Shown: one piece after another, positions 19,329 through 28,357 of the stretch
Numbering within the stretch: position 1 is the stretch's first letter
How the letters are laid out: each line of letters begins with the position of its first letter
Source of the DNA: Rubripirellula lacrimiformis
Lineage (GTDB): Bacteria; Planctomycetota; Planctomycetia; Pirellulales; Pirellulaceae
Direction: 5' to 3'
DNA: 64,000 nt
NCBI RefSeq assembly: GCF_007741535.1
Contig: NZ_CP036525.1
Location: forward strand, 5,022,001 to 5,086,000
The notes under the pieces: model-generated
Told to the model about the DNA's origin: nothing
Seen by the model: only the letters and a program-made list of their open reading frames with translations
Databases searched by the model: none
Translations under genes and position numbers: made by a program

Positions 19329-20585
19329 TCACTTTTGCTGATCAGCATCCATGGATGCCAGGCTTGAAAAATGTTGGGTCAGCGCGATCGTGTTCGCCAA
19401 TCGTTGTGCGGCGCGGGTGTCGTTCATCGGCGCTGCGGCGTTTGCGTCGGCCGACTCGTCGGCCTTGATCGACTTCAAAACCAAGCATGGGTGACGCGGG
19501 GACACCTCGTTTCGAGTGATCAATTTTTCCGTTCCCGGATGGCGAACGACCACGGTGTCATGCTTTCGCAGGAACCCTTGCCACGATTCGCGAAACTCGT
19601 CCAACGACACCGCGGTGCCGACCTTCGCATCGTCGAGCCCGATCTGGTCGCGAAAGTACTCGTCGCCCAGGCAATCGGCCTGGATCACCATTTCGAAACG
19701 TTCGCCTGTCACCAAACGTTGGGCGACCCAATAGACAGGCCGCGGAGGAACTTTTGACTTCGGCGGACGGACTCGTGGCTTTGGCCGAACGGAAGCCGGT
19801 CGATAGTCACCCTGTTCCTGTTCACCGTAGGCGACGACGATGTTTTCCAAAGTGCCGCGCAGTGCCTTAGGAACGTTGTTGGCATCGGGGACTCGTTTGG
19901 AGTTCACGCGCCAATTGGATTTTGGATTGGCGATCTGTTGGTCGATGATTCGATCAAACGCCTGCATCAACTCGGCTAGTTGCAAGGCAAGTCCCGGCGT
20001 CTCGGGTTCGTTGTCCGCCAATGCAGCGATCACCGCTTCCAAAGTCGAAAGGGCCTGATCGTCGGGTTCACGGCGGATTCGGTATCGTCCCGGTTCGGGT
20101 GGCGCCAACTTGAAACGGGGAAGCGTCGCCAAGCGGGGAATGTCCCGCATCAGTGTTTTGGTGTGGTGCCAGGTTCCGTCCAAGACAATCAATTGCGATG
20201 GACGCTGATCGACCGGCAAATCGGTCAACAGCGGCACGTCATCGCCGGGATACAGAACGGCCGCATCATCGGCCAGCGTGACTTCGTTCATCCGCCGAGC
20301 CAACACGTCGTTGTTTTCAACGATCAATCGGCAACGGTCCAACGCCATGTCGACCATCCGAGCGGTGTTGAACGGATGTTCGCGTTCTCGCCGATGCTGC
20401 AAAATCAGCACGTCGGTGCGATTGGCAACCGAAGGAATCAGAGAGCAGTAGCACAGTTTCTGTGGCCGGAAACAGCGCAGGCAACGAGGCTGGAAGTCAG
20501 GTGCCGCCTGGGTTTCCCCAGGTTGATTGTTTGAATCGGCGGCGGGCACTGATGGGGGGGGTGGTTGATCCGACGGAGTATTCAA
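19329..20585 (-). CDS. DTW-domain (tRNA acp3U synthase-like) protein with C-terminal extension
   Basis: 418 residues from a TTG that overlaps the TGA of the transglutaminase gene (TTGA), so translation is probably coupled; the next in-frame ATG is inside the domain. Cys35, Cys38, Cys45 and Cys47 form the zinc-binding N-terminal cluster (CLRCFRPQKLCYC), and D136-G-T138-W139 is the DTW signature (LDGTWHHTKTL). DTW proteins such as TapT/TuaA transfer 3-amino-3-carboxypropyl from SAM to uridines in tRNA. The DTW part ends near residue 215. About 200 more residues follow (PRPVYWVAQRLVTGERFEMV, FRDQIGLDD, ESWQGFLRKHDTVVVRHPGTE), a segment I do not recognise and not part of short bacterial DTW proteins. 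Confidence 0.85.
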   Translation of the reverse strand: MNTPSDQPPPPSVPAADSNNQPGETQAAPDFQPRCLRCFRPQKLCYCSLIPSVANRTDVLILQHRREREHPFNTARMVDMALDRCRLIVENNDVLARRMNEVTLADDAAVLYPGDDVPLLTDLPVDQRPSQLIVLDGTWHHTKTLMRDIPRLATLPRFKLAPPEPGRYRIRREPDDQALSTLEAVIAALADNEPETPGLALQLAELMQAFDRIIDQQIANPKSNWRVNSKRVPDANNVPKALRGTLENIVVAYGEQEQGDYRPASVRPKPRVRPPKSKVPPRPVYWVAQRLVTGERFEMVIQADCLGDEYFRDQIGLDDAKVGTAVSLDEFRESWQGFLRKHDTVVVRHPGTEKLITRNEVSPRHPCLVLKSIKADESADANAAAPMNDTRAAQRLANTIALTQHFSSLASMDADQQK

Positions 20586-21652
20586 ACGACCGGCCCCTCG
20601 TCACCAAAAAAGAACATCCGCTGCGATGATGGATCTTGCAAAGGTGGTTGTCTCGATTTCTGCTGCTGTTGGCTCTGTTGCTGAGGTTGGTTCTGTTGCT
20701 GCAATCCAGCACCGGGGACCACGCCGGCCGATGGTTCATCAATCGGTTCGACATCCACACTGACACGCAGCGAAGGTTTCCCACCGCCCAACACCACGCC
20801 ACGCATCGGGCTGACGTCGTTGTAATCGCGCCCGACACAGATCGGCACGTGTTGTGTCCCAACGAAACATGCATTGGTGGGATCATAACCAACCCACTGA
20901 TGCTCCGAACCAGCGTACACGCTTAGCCATGCATGCGATTCGTCCGCACCGACCATCCGTTCTTTCCCGGGGGGCGGCAAAGTCCTTAGATAGCCGCTGA
21001 CATAGCGCGCCGGGATTCCCAACGATCGCAGACAAGCGATTTCGATATGTGCGAAATCTTGGCAGACCCCCGCCCGTAGTTCGAACGCTTTATCGGTGGG
21101 TGTGTTGACCTCGGTCGCCGACGAATCGTATTTAAAGTCGCGGTGGATTCGGCGCGTCAGATCCAACGTCGCAGCTAAGATCCCGCGGCCCGGCAAAAAC
21201 GACTGACGTGCGTACTGGGCGAAGATTTCCGATGCCGAGATGCGAGCGGAATCGAAGCGATATTCCAGAACTCGCAGAGGCGTATCGGCGGTCGTAAGCG
21301 CCTGTTCGACAATGGTTTCCCAAAGGACGTCTCCCTCGAACGTGCTGCCCTCGGGCGTCGACGTTTCCGGAGGCATGTCGACCGCCGCGACCGTCACATC
21401 GCTAGTGGCCACAACCTTCAATTCCCGATGTAAAAACTCGATCGCGAACGAATAGACTTGGTTGCCAAAGTAATCCTTGTGTTCAAACACGCTGTCGGGC
21501 GACGGGTGAATCGACATCGTGGAACTATGCACCGTCACACGCCCACCGGATCGCGGCTGCATCCGCAATTGGTTCTGGCAAATCGCCACCTGATCACTAT
21601 ACGAATAGTGCGTCTGGTGGGTGATTCGATAGCGGGCGGATTGATTGGACAC
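20582..21652 (-). CDS. Transglutaminase-like cysteine protease-fold protein
   Basis: 356 residues. The N-terminal half is the beta-rich domain preceding bacterial transglutaminase-like proteins (YRITHQTHYSYSDQVAICQNQLRM). The catalytic triad is present: C197 in RAGVCQDFAHIE, H240 in ADESHAWLSV and D257 in VGYDPTNA. A Gln/Pro-rich tail (from about 322) is low complexity. Proteins of this type are regularly encoded beside circularly permuted ATP-grasp and alpha-E proteins; the joint function is unknown, though peptide ligation and cleavage has been proposed. No signal peptide, so cytoplasmic. Overlaps the DTW gene and lies 92 bases after the ATP-grasp gene, all on the minus strand. Confidence 0.93.
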   Translation of the reverse strand: MSNQSARYRITHQTHYSYSDQVAICQNQLRMQPRSGGRVTVHSSTMSIHPSPDSVFEHKDYFGNQVYSFAIEFLHRELKVVATSDVTVAAVDMPPETSTPEGSTFEGDVLWETIVEQALTTADTPLRVLEYRFDSARISASEIFAQYARQSFLPGRGILAATLDLTRRIHRDFKYDSSATEVNTPTDKAFELRAGVCQDFAHIEIACLRSLGIPARYVSGYLRTLPPPGKERMVGADESHAWLSVYAGSEHQWVGYDPTNACFVGTQHVPICVGRDYNDVSPMRGVVLGGGKPSLRVSVDVEPIDEPSAGVVPGAGLQQQNQPQQQSQQQQKSRQPPLQDPSSQRMFFFGDEGPVV

Positions 21653-21744
21653 GGCGCGTGTGGTGAATGGGATCGAGATGGGAAGTGGGATTCGGTCGCC
21701 ATGACAGCGACACAGGAATCAGGGACGGCACCAGACCAAATCCG

Positions 21745-24300
21745 TTACGAAATGATGGGCGGCAGAACACCGGTCAGCGACTGAGTTGCGCCGGTGTGGA
21801 TCAAATATCTTGCAGCGATCACGTTGGACAATTCCGGCAGGACTTCCAACATCCGATCGAGCAACCGCTGCAGTTTAATGCGTCGGTCGGCATCCCCACT
21901 TTCCGACAAATCATTTGGATCCGCCATCCGCAGATAGTGTACCAATTCCAATGCTAGTTTCTCGTCATGCCCCAAGCCGACCGAACTGGAACTATTTGGC
22001 AATTGATCCAAAACCCGACAGATTTCGTCAAGCTGGAAGCGAATCGAACGGGGATTCGTCTCGTCGGTGACCAGCAGATCCAAGGTCGGCGCCACACGAA
22101 CCAGATTCAGATATCGCGAACGATAGGTCATCAGACTGTCGGATGTTTCCAAGACGGCTTCACAGACCGCGCGTTCGCCTCTGCCGACCGGAACCAATGT
22201 CGCGGACAATAATTCGGCGGTTTGGTAAGCCCGTTCCAGGCGACGTCCCAGTTCCAAGAACTGCCACGCATGGGTCCGAGTAAAGCTTTCGCTAAGCACC
22301 CCGGCGAAACCCAACAGGTCGACAATCAATCCGTTCATCCGCTCGATCAGACGCCCGATATTTCGTTCAGCCAGCGGGGCGTTCAGATCGGCTTCGGCCC
22401 GTTGAATGATCCGATAGGCATCGATGGACAGGCGGTCACGAACCACCATCGCATTGTGGATCACGGATCCGATGGTGCTTTGCAGTCCACGTGGTTGCCC
22501 GGCGTCCATCACCGATGCGGGCAACATGTCTTCCAGCCGCGGCATCGACACTTCCAACGGCGCGATCGCATAGTCCGGTTCGATCTGACCGATCGCGGCC
22601 AACCCAGCCACCAACCGTGGCAGTTCGGGCAATTCGTGCAGTTCGTTTTCGCTGGCCAGCCGAGTCAAGGTGGTTCGCAACAGCCGCGCGATCGCTTCGC
22701 CACGCTCGGCATAACGTCCCAACCAAAACAGGTGTTCGGCGACTCGGCTAGGCAGTTCGTCCCCAGACCGTTTCAACACAATCTTTGCATCCGCAGGCGC
22801 CAACAAGGTCGCATCGCTGTCGACCGGATGGTCGCTAGCGATCCAACAATCTTGGGCCATTTGACCACTGTGGGCCGACCGTCCCAACGACCTTTCGGTC
22901 GGGCTCAATCGTGCCAAGGCACCGGGAAGGACTTCCACGCCCCTTTCGGTTTGCAACTGAAAACAACGCAAAGCGACATGCCAAGGTTGCCACTTGCCGT
23001 CGTTCCAGACCGGCGTCGTGCTATGCGGCAACCTTTCTTGCGCAATGTATTCACGCGGATTGGCTTTGATCGCCGATACCAGTTCAGACCTGGCTTCGCT
23101 GGATAGTTCCTGCGGGTGGATCGGCGATGTGCCCGTCACCGCGAAGGCACCGCGAATCGCAAGCGTGTCCAGGTTATCCAGGACATACTGCAATTCCTTA
23201 GGACCGCCACACCAATACGTTGCGACCGAAGGCAGCTTGAGATCTTCGCCGAAAAAGAATCGGTTTGCCCCAGGCAGGAACGGCATCAATGCAGGAATCT
23301 GAGCCATGACGCTGCCGATCGCGTTGGCGACGGCCAGATTGCCACCGCGGATCGCCCGCAACAGCCCCGTCACACCCTCGGTCGAATCGGGCAACAGTTC
23401 CAAAGGATCACATTTGCGATCCGAGATGTGCCGCCACAGGACTTCGATCGAAAGCAGGCCACCCAAGGTCTTCAGATTCAGCCGACCGCCGCGAACGGCC
23501 AAGTCGGTTCCCTGGACCAGCGTCAGTCCCAGGTACCGAGCCAGGTAGGCGTCTTCGAATTCGCGATAGCTGTCGACACCGGGCGTCAGCAAAGCAACGC
23601 GAGGGTTCTCTCGCATCGCCGGTGCAAGCGATCGCAAATGCACTCGCAACGATTCGAAAAAATGCGCCAAACGTCGCGTATTGCTTTGCCGCACCAGCCT
23701 GGGGAAAACGCGGCTGGTGATGATCCGGTTCTCCAGCAGGTACCCCAGCCCGCTGGGGGCACGCGTACGATCGCTGACAACCCACCACGCTCCATCCTTG
23801 GCGCGTGCCATATCGGTTGCCGTGATGTGCAGCCGAGTGCCACCAAAACTTGGCACACCGTGATAGGCACGTTGGAAAATGGGGTTGGCCGCTAACAGTT
23901 CCGCCGGAACGATGCGTTCTTTGACCAGCCGTTGGCGGCCAAGCAGGTCCCCCAAGACGGCCTCTAGCAATCGGGTGCGTTGCGCCAGACCGGCTTCGAC
24001 CTTTTTCCAAGATTCCGAATCGATCACCAGCGGTACTGGCGAAAGTTGCCATGGACGATTCTGGCGTCCTTCGCCTTCGTTCTCGTTTTCCACCAAGAAC
24101 GTGGTGCCGTTTTCACGCAGCAATTGATCGATCGTCGATTCACGTTCGTTCATCCCGGCCAATCCGAGTTGTTCAACGTGTGCAGCCAACAGTTGCCAAG
24201 AGGGTCGAATTTTCCCGTCGGCGGTTTTGCACTCGTCGTAACGATCCGCCGGCGGCTGGTAATCGCTTAGCGAACAGTTCGAAGTGACGGTAGCGTTCAA
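21745..24300 (-). CDS. Circularly permuted ATP-grasp / alpha-E fusion protein
   Basis: 851 residues. Residues about 15-500 are the circularly permuted type-2 ATP-grasp domain (formerly DUF404/DUF407): FQRAYHGVPSFGGTRLHIT, GAWWVVSDRTRAPSGLGYLLENR, ALLTPGVDSYREFEDAYLAR, LTLVQGTDLAVRGG. Residues about 520-840 are the alpha-E domain (DUF403): PSRVAEHLFWLGRYAERGEAIARLLR, PRGLQSTIGSVIHNAMVVRDRLS, RTHAWQFLELGRRLERAYQTAELL. Many bacteria encode these as two adjacent genes; here they are one polypeptide. The ATP-grasp part should form an amide or thioester from a carboxylate. Start ATG 24298-24300 gives MNATVTSNCSLSDYQPP. First gene of the likely three-gene operon with the transglutaminase and DTW genes. 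Confidence 0.92.
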   Translation of the reverse strand: MNATVTSNCSLSDYQPPADRYDECKTADGKIRPSWQLLAAHVEQLGLAGMNERESTIDQLLRENGTTFLVENENEGEGRQNRPWQLSPVPLVIDSESWKKVEAGLAQRTRLLEAVLGDLLGRQRLVKERIVPAELLAANPIFQRAYHGVPSFGGTRLHITATDMARAKDGAWWVVSDRTRAPSGLGYLLENRIITSRVFPRLVRQSNTRRLAHFFESLRVHLRSLAPAMRENPRVALLTPGVDSYREFEDAYLARYLGLTLVQGTDLAVRGGRLNLKTLGGLLSIEVLWRHISDRKCDPLELLPDSTEGVTGLLRAIRGGNLAVANAIGSVMAQIPALMPFLPGANRFFFGEDLKLPSVATYWCGGPKELQYVLDNLDTLAIRGAFAVTGTSPIHPQELSSEARSELVSAIKANPREYIAQERLPHSTTPVWNDGKWQPWHVALRCFQLQTERGVEVLPGALARLSPTERSLGRSAHSGQMAQDCWIASDHPVDSDATLLAPADAKIVLKRSGDELPSRVAEHLFWLGRYAERGEAIARLLRTTLTRLASENELHELPELPRLVAGLAAIGQIEPDYAIAPLEVSMPRLEDMLPASVMDAGQPRGLQSTIGSVIHNAMVVRDRLSIDAYRIIQRAEADLNAPLAERNIGRLIERMNGLIVDLLGFAGVLSESFTRTHAWQFLELGRRLERAYQTAELLSATLVPVGRGERAVCEAVLETSDSLMTYRSRYLNLVRVAPTLDLLVTDETNPRSIRFQLDEICRVLDQLPNSSSSVGLGHDEKLALELVHYLRMADPNDLSESGDADRRIKLQRLLDRMLEVLPELSNVIAARYLIHTGATQSLTGVLPPIIS

Positions 24301-24496
24301 ATTGCGGGACCTTTGCGGAATTGCTGAACATCAGACTCTCATCACGCCCAATCACTCGGAAGCCGATCGGTTGTCCCCTGCTAAATCCGATGCCAGATCC
24401 GAGCGGATGATTGGTAGACGCATCTTATCGGACGGCCACGGGAATGGGCACTCGGGGCGGGCAAGACGGTTTGGCGATTACGGCAACTAGCACACC

Positions 24497-26431
24497 CTAA
24501 GGTGGCGAAATCGTCTCAATCCGTATTTCAGACAGCGAAAACGACGACTCGTGATTCGATCCGATGACCAACTTCGCCTCGTCCGTACCGGTCCAACCGC
24601 CCCCCATGACCAACGCCGACGGATCACCACGCCAATCCAAGATCGATTGATCGCCAAAGAAGCACTGGATGCCATCATCGCGGACATCCATCGATATTCG
24701 TTGCGGCTGGTCACCAAGTGGGGGACAACGGCGCTGAACCGAAATCAGTCTGCCATCGGACGTAAATCCGATCCCCGCAATCGATTCGGAAGAACGTTGG
24801 GAATCGATCAAGATGAAACACTGCGATTGTCCGTGGACCGGCAAGAACATGACCAACGGACCGGTGCCCTCGACGCGACGTACCGTCACGATCAACCGAT
24901 ATTCTTCCAGGACACGAATCGGCACCGACAACAAGCTGGGGGTGGAATTCGGAATCAGCAGTTCGGTGTCCGTTAGTTCCCATCCAGTTCCGGTTTGAAT
25001 CGAACGATCGGTGTCCAAATAACCGAACAGATCCAACGGGGGAGAAACCGTTTGGATCTTGGGGGGCGACACCACCGCCTGTTTGCCTTCGGATGGATTG
25101 TCTGCATCGACGTCACCGGGCAGATCGTCTGCAATCGTCTCCATCACCAGGGCCAGGTTCGCAGCTTGCCGCCGGATCGTGTGCACGGTCAGGCCTGCCA
25201 GGATCGCAATCGTCAACATCGCTGCGCCGCCAACCAACGACCACTGAATCAAACGACGACGACGCGAACGGGCCTCGATCATCGATTGCAGACGCGGCGA
25301 CTGGTCCGAAAGGACACTGCTGAAATCACGCTGGATGCGGCGCAGATCGCCCAACAATTCGGACGCATCGCGATACCGTTTGCTAGGACTTTTGGCCAGC
25401 ATTTTGGTGAAGATCGGGTCAAATTCAGTGGGCACATCGCGACAGCGTTGGGACAACAACGGGACCGCTTTTTCGCGATGGGCAATCACCCGTTCCAGCG
25501 TTGACTTCCCACGTTCGCGATAGGGGGGATTGCCGGTCACCAGAAAGTGGAATGTGCAACCAAGGCCATAGATGTCCACCGATGGTGATACCTTTCGCGA
25601 ATCGACAGCTTGTTCGGGCGCCATGTAGTCGATCGTCCCGACAATCTGGCCACGCTGAGTCAGGTTGGCGTCGGTGGTCGCGTCGACTGTGACGGGCGCC
25701 TGGTCGGCCAGGTCCTTGGTATCGACGTCGTCTTCGCTGACCGTGGCACCGTCGCCAAACCGAGCCAGACCGACGTCCAAAAGTTTGACCTGCCGGTCGC
25801 CGCAGATCAAAATATTTCCTGGTTTGATGTCGCGGTGAATGATGTTGTTTTTGTGGACAAACTTTAGTCCCTCGGCCGCCTGCACCAGAACGTTCAACGC
25901 GTCGGGAAACGACATCGTTCCATTCTTTTTGACGTGGGTCGAAAGGTCCATTCCTTCGACGTATTCCATCACCAAATAACAATTGGCACCGCGATATCCC
26001 GCATCCAGAGCGCTGACGATGTTGGGGTGGACCAAACGCGAAAGGGCTTCCACTTCGCGACGGAACCGTTCGTCGTCCGACGCATCGGGGTCATCATTCT
26101 TTGCGAATTTAACTGCGACCTCCCGCCCCATCACGGTGTGCCGGGCGCGATAGACCGATCCCATTCCCCCTGAACCAATTTCGTCCAGAATCAGATAATC
26201 GTCCAAGACAAGTTCATCCGATTTTCCATCGCGAACACTGCAAGCCTGAAAGTCGGTCAACACGCCCGAATCGGTCAATTGCTTGGCCAAAACTTGGTCG
26301 CGATCCTTCGTGTGGCTATCTTCGCGGTCCCCCATCGCAGCCAGTTCGGCGCGGATGCCTTCGATCTGTCCTTCGGATACCGTGCCCGACTTGATCAACA
26401 GTTCGACCAATCGATTCAGTGACTTGCTCAT
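24497..26431 (-). CDS. Membrane Ser/Thr protein kinase with extracytoplasmic sensor domain
   Basis: 644 residues. An N-terminal helical segment (1-75) precedes the Hanks-type kinase: GSGGMGSV at 86-93, Lys108, HRD at 199-201 in HRDIKPGN, metal-binding D219 in LLDVG (the usual Phe of DFG is Val), and GTIDYMAPEQ at 265-274. The stretch between D219 and the APE is lengthened by about 30 acidic residues. A transmembrane helix lies at about 394-418; the remaining ~220 residues would be outside the cytoplasm and end in a jellyroll-like domain (YRLIVTVRRVEGTGPLVMFLP, ISMDVRDDGIQCFFGDQSI). ATG overlaps the stop of the upstream glycosyltransferase gene (ATGA), so the two are translationally coupled. 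Confidence 0.93.
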   Translation of the reverse strand: MSKSLNRLVELLIKSGTVSEGQIEGIRAELAAMGDREDSHTKDRDQVLAKQLTDSGVLTDFQACSVRDGKSDELVLDDYLILDEIGSGGMGSVYRARHTVMGREVAVKFAKNDDPDASDDERFRREVEALSRLVHPNIVSALDAGYRGANCYLVMEYVEGMDLSTHVKKNGTMSFPDALNVLVQAAEGLKFVHKNNIIHRDIKPGNILICGDRQVKLLDVGLARFGDGATVSEDDVDTKDLADQAPVTVDATTDANLTQRGQIVGTIDYMAPEQAVDSRKVSPSVDIYGLGCTFHFLVTGNPPYRERGKSTLERVIAHREKAVPLLSQRCRDVPTEFDPIFTKMLAKSPSKRYRDASELLGDLRRIQRDFSSVLSDQSPRLQSMIEARSRRRRLIQWSLVGGAAMLTIAILAGLTVHTIRRQAANLALVMETIADDLPGDVDADNPSEGKQAVVSPPKIQTVSPPLDLFGYLDTDRSIQTGTGWELTDTELLIPNSTPSLLSVPIRVLEEYRLIVTVRRVEGTGPLVMFLPVHGQSQCFILIDSQRSSESIAGIGFTSDGRLISVQRRCPPLGDQPQRISMDVRDDGIQCFFGDQSILDWRGDPSALVMGGGWTGTDEAKLVIGSNHESSFSLSEIRIETISPP

Positions 26432-28161
26432 GGTGCCTCACGATCGCGCGGCGTGACATTCGGATGGCTGGACTGTTTGTCCGCCGGAGCGTCCATGATC
26501 TGAAACGGATCGGGATAGATTCGGCGCAGCGAATGTTCCCATCCATCGATGTCCGCTTCGGTGGGCGCACCCGCTGCCCCGCGAAACGCGTTTCCGCTGC
26601 CATCACTGCCATCGCTGGACAATGTGCCACAGCCCGTCTGTTGGGAACCATCTATCTGTTGGGAACCATCGGGCCAACCACATTCGCTGGCCTGTGGGAC
26701 GTACGAATCGGATTCAATTCCGAAACCAAAGGGCAGGGACGAATCAACATGGCCCCACGAGCGCCCCTTGGAATCGTACCCGGACCCACTTTCCGAATGC
26801 ACAAACATCGACGGTGACGATGAATCGTGCGTGACGCCTTGGCAGTCGGTGCTAGGTGACATCGCTGAACCGCGGGTGCGGGGATCACGCGTTGCCCTTC
26901 CCGCTGCATCGCCTTGCTGGGCGCGGTTCAGATCGAACGTCATGACCGCGGCGGCCACGCTTTCGTATTCCAAGGTTAGACGTGCGTAGGGCCATCGATC
27001 GTACTGACGATCACGATCGCGAATCATCTGATCCAAGCGAAAATCCAAGTCACCGGGAGCTCCACGTCGACGATAGCTAGCCCGCAGCGCGTCGCGGTCT
27101 CGGCGCAACTGCAACAGCGTTGGCTTGGACGCTAGTTTGGCGATCACCGGCAACCATCGATGCAGCGTCGACACAAATCGCGGATCCTTGATCACCCAAG
27201 GTTGCGGTAGTTCCTGCAGAGCCGCCAGTGCGGCCCGACCATCCCAGCGTCCGGTTTGGATGTACCGTTCGTTGAGATCGCGGATGGTTGCATGTTCGGC
27301 AAACTCTTGATCCGCGGGGCCTAGATTCCAGCCCATCTGTTGCAGCATGCGAGTGACGATCGTAGTACCGCTATGCCCTACCGCTAGAACGATTAACGAC
27401 GGCATCAAGATGGCGTCGTCTTCGAAGTGATAGGGCAAGATGCGTTTGTAGTGATCGATGCCACGCGAACGCAGGTAGGCTTCGAAGAATGCCGCTGCCC
27501 GTCGTCGATAAACGAGATAGTCTTTGGGCCTGGGTTGCGGGACGTGATAGATCCGGGGGACCGAACACGCAGCGATCCGCCAATTTCCAGCAAGTTTGAT
27601 CTCGTAAAAAAACGGGCAGTGCTCGCCAATCTTCAGCTTGTCGACCCAGCGATGTTCCGCCAGCATTTCGCGGCGGAACAACGCAAAATTCCAAACCATG
27701 TCGCACAGGCGGTAAGCGATTCCCGACGCCGTGACCTCGACCCGGTGAATCGCTTCGCGAACCCGCATCGTGCGACGGCAAACCTCGATATCCAACGCAT
27801 AACACGTCACTCGCGAATCGGCCCCGCGAATCGCACCGCCCACGGCACCGATGGTTTCATCCGCCTGAAGAACCTCCCGCATCGGTTCGATCTGCGTTTC
27901 CTCGGTAAACAGAAAGTCGTCTTCTAGGATCAGAAGATAATCGGTCTGCAGGTGATCGATCAACGCATTTCGGGCACGGGAGAGACCACAGTCAAAGGGC
28001 ATCCGCAGAACTTCGACGTCGTCCGGCAACCGGGCGTGGACATTGCCATTGTCGGCCACCACAATTCGCACCCGTGGATAGCGAAGCCGTATCGATTCGA
28101 CCAACCGTCGGACCAATCCGGGACGATTGAAGGTGGTGATTCCGAACGTGACGTCATGCAT
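26428..28161 (-). CDS. Glycosyltransferase family 2 / sulfotransferase fusion
   Basis: 577 residues. Residues 1 to about 240 are a GT-A glycosyltransferase (TFGITTFNRPGLVRRLVES, VVADNGN, LILEDDFLF with the DD metal site, and a later RREMLAEHRWVD region). Residues about 255-420 look like a P-loop sulfotransferase: VLAVGHSGTTIVTRMLQQMGW is the 5'-phosphosulfate loop with the GTT signature and VIKDPRF the 3'-phosphate region. The last ~140 residues are low-complexity Ser/Gly/Asp-rich, with a six-residue repeat (DGSQQI, DGSQQT; bases 26649-26684 as two 18-bp copies). A single enzyme that adds a sugar and sulfates it is the simplest reading; PAPS would come from the CysD/CysNC pair. Acceptor unknown. 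Confidence 0.8.
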   Translation of the reverse strand: MHDVTFGITTFNRPGLVRRLVESIRLRYPRVRIVVADNGNVHARLPDDVEVLRMPFDCGLSRARNALIDHLQTDYLLILEDDFLFTEETQIEPMREVLQADETIGAVGGAIRGADSRVTCYALDIEVCRRTMRVREAIHRVEVTASGIAYRLCDMVWNFALFRREMLAEHRWVDKLKIGEHCPFFYEIKLAGNWRIAACSVPRIYHVPQPRPKDYLVYRRRAAAFFEAYLRSRGIDHYKRILPYHFEDDAILMPSLIVLAVGHSGTTIVTRMLQQMGWNLGPADQEFAEHATIRDLNERYIQTGRWDGRAALAALQELPQPWVIKDPRFVSTLHRWLPVIAKLASKPTLLQLRRDRDALRASYRRRGAPGDLDFRLDQMIRDRDRQYDRWPYARLTLEYESVAAAVMTFDLNRAQQGDAAGRATRDPRTRGSAMSPSTDCQGVTHDSSSPSMFVHSESGSGYDSKGRSWGHVDSSLPFGFGIESDSYVPQASECGWPDGSQQIDGSQQTGCGTLSSDGSDGSGNAFRGAAGAPTEADIDGWEHSLRRIYPDPFQIMDAPADKQSSHPNVTPRDREAP

Positions 28162-28357
28162 CAGCCAAAGTCTCCTGCGCCGTTACGAATGCCCCCGATC
28201 AGAAAACGATTGTACCCTTTCGGGGGGCACCCAGGTTCGCCACACGTCGCTGTGACTTGGTTCCTGTTCTAGAATGCTGGTGCAGCACACGCCGAGGCCG
28301 CAGTGTGATAGCCCGATCCAAGCATCCCCAACGCCCCCACCTACCTGAACACGGAAC

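Noticed and set aside
22222-23106. A 294-residue plus-strand ORF in the ATP-grasp gene
   Set aside because: It lies within a well-supported minus-strand gene; the translation has no domain and is Gln/Arg-rich.
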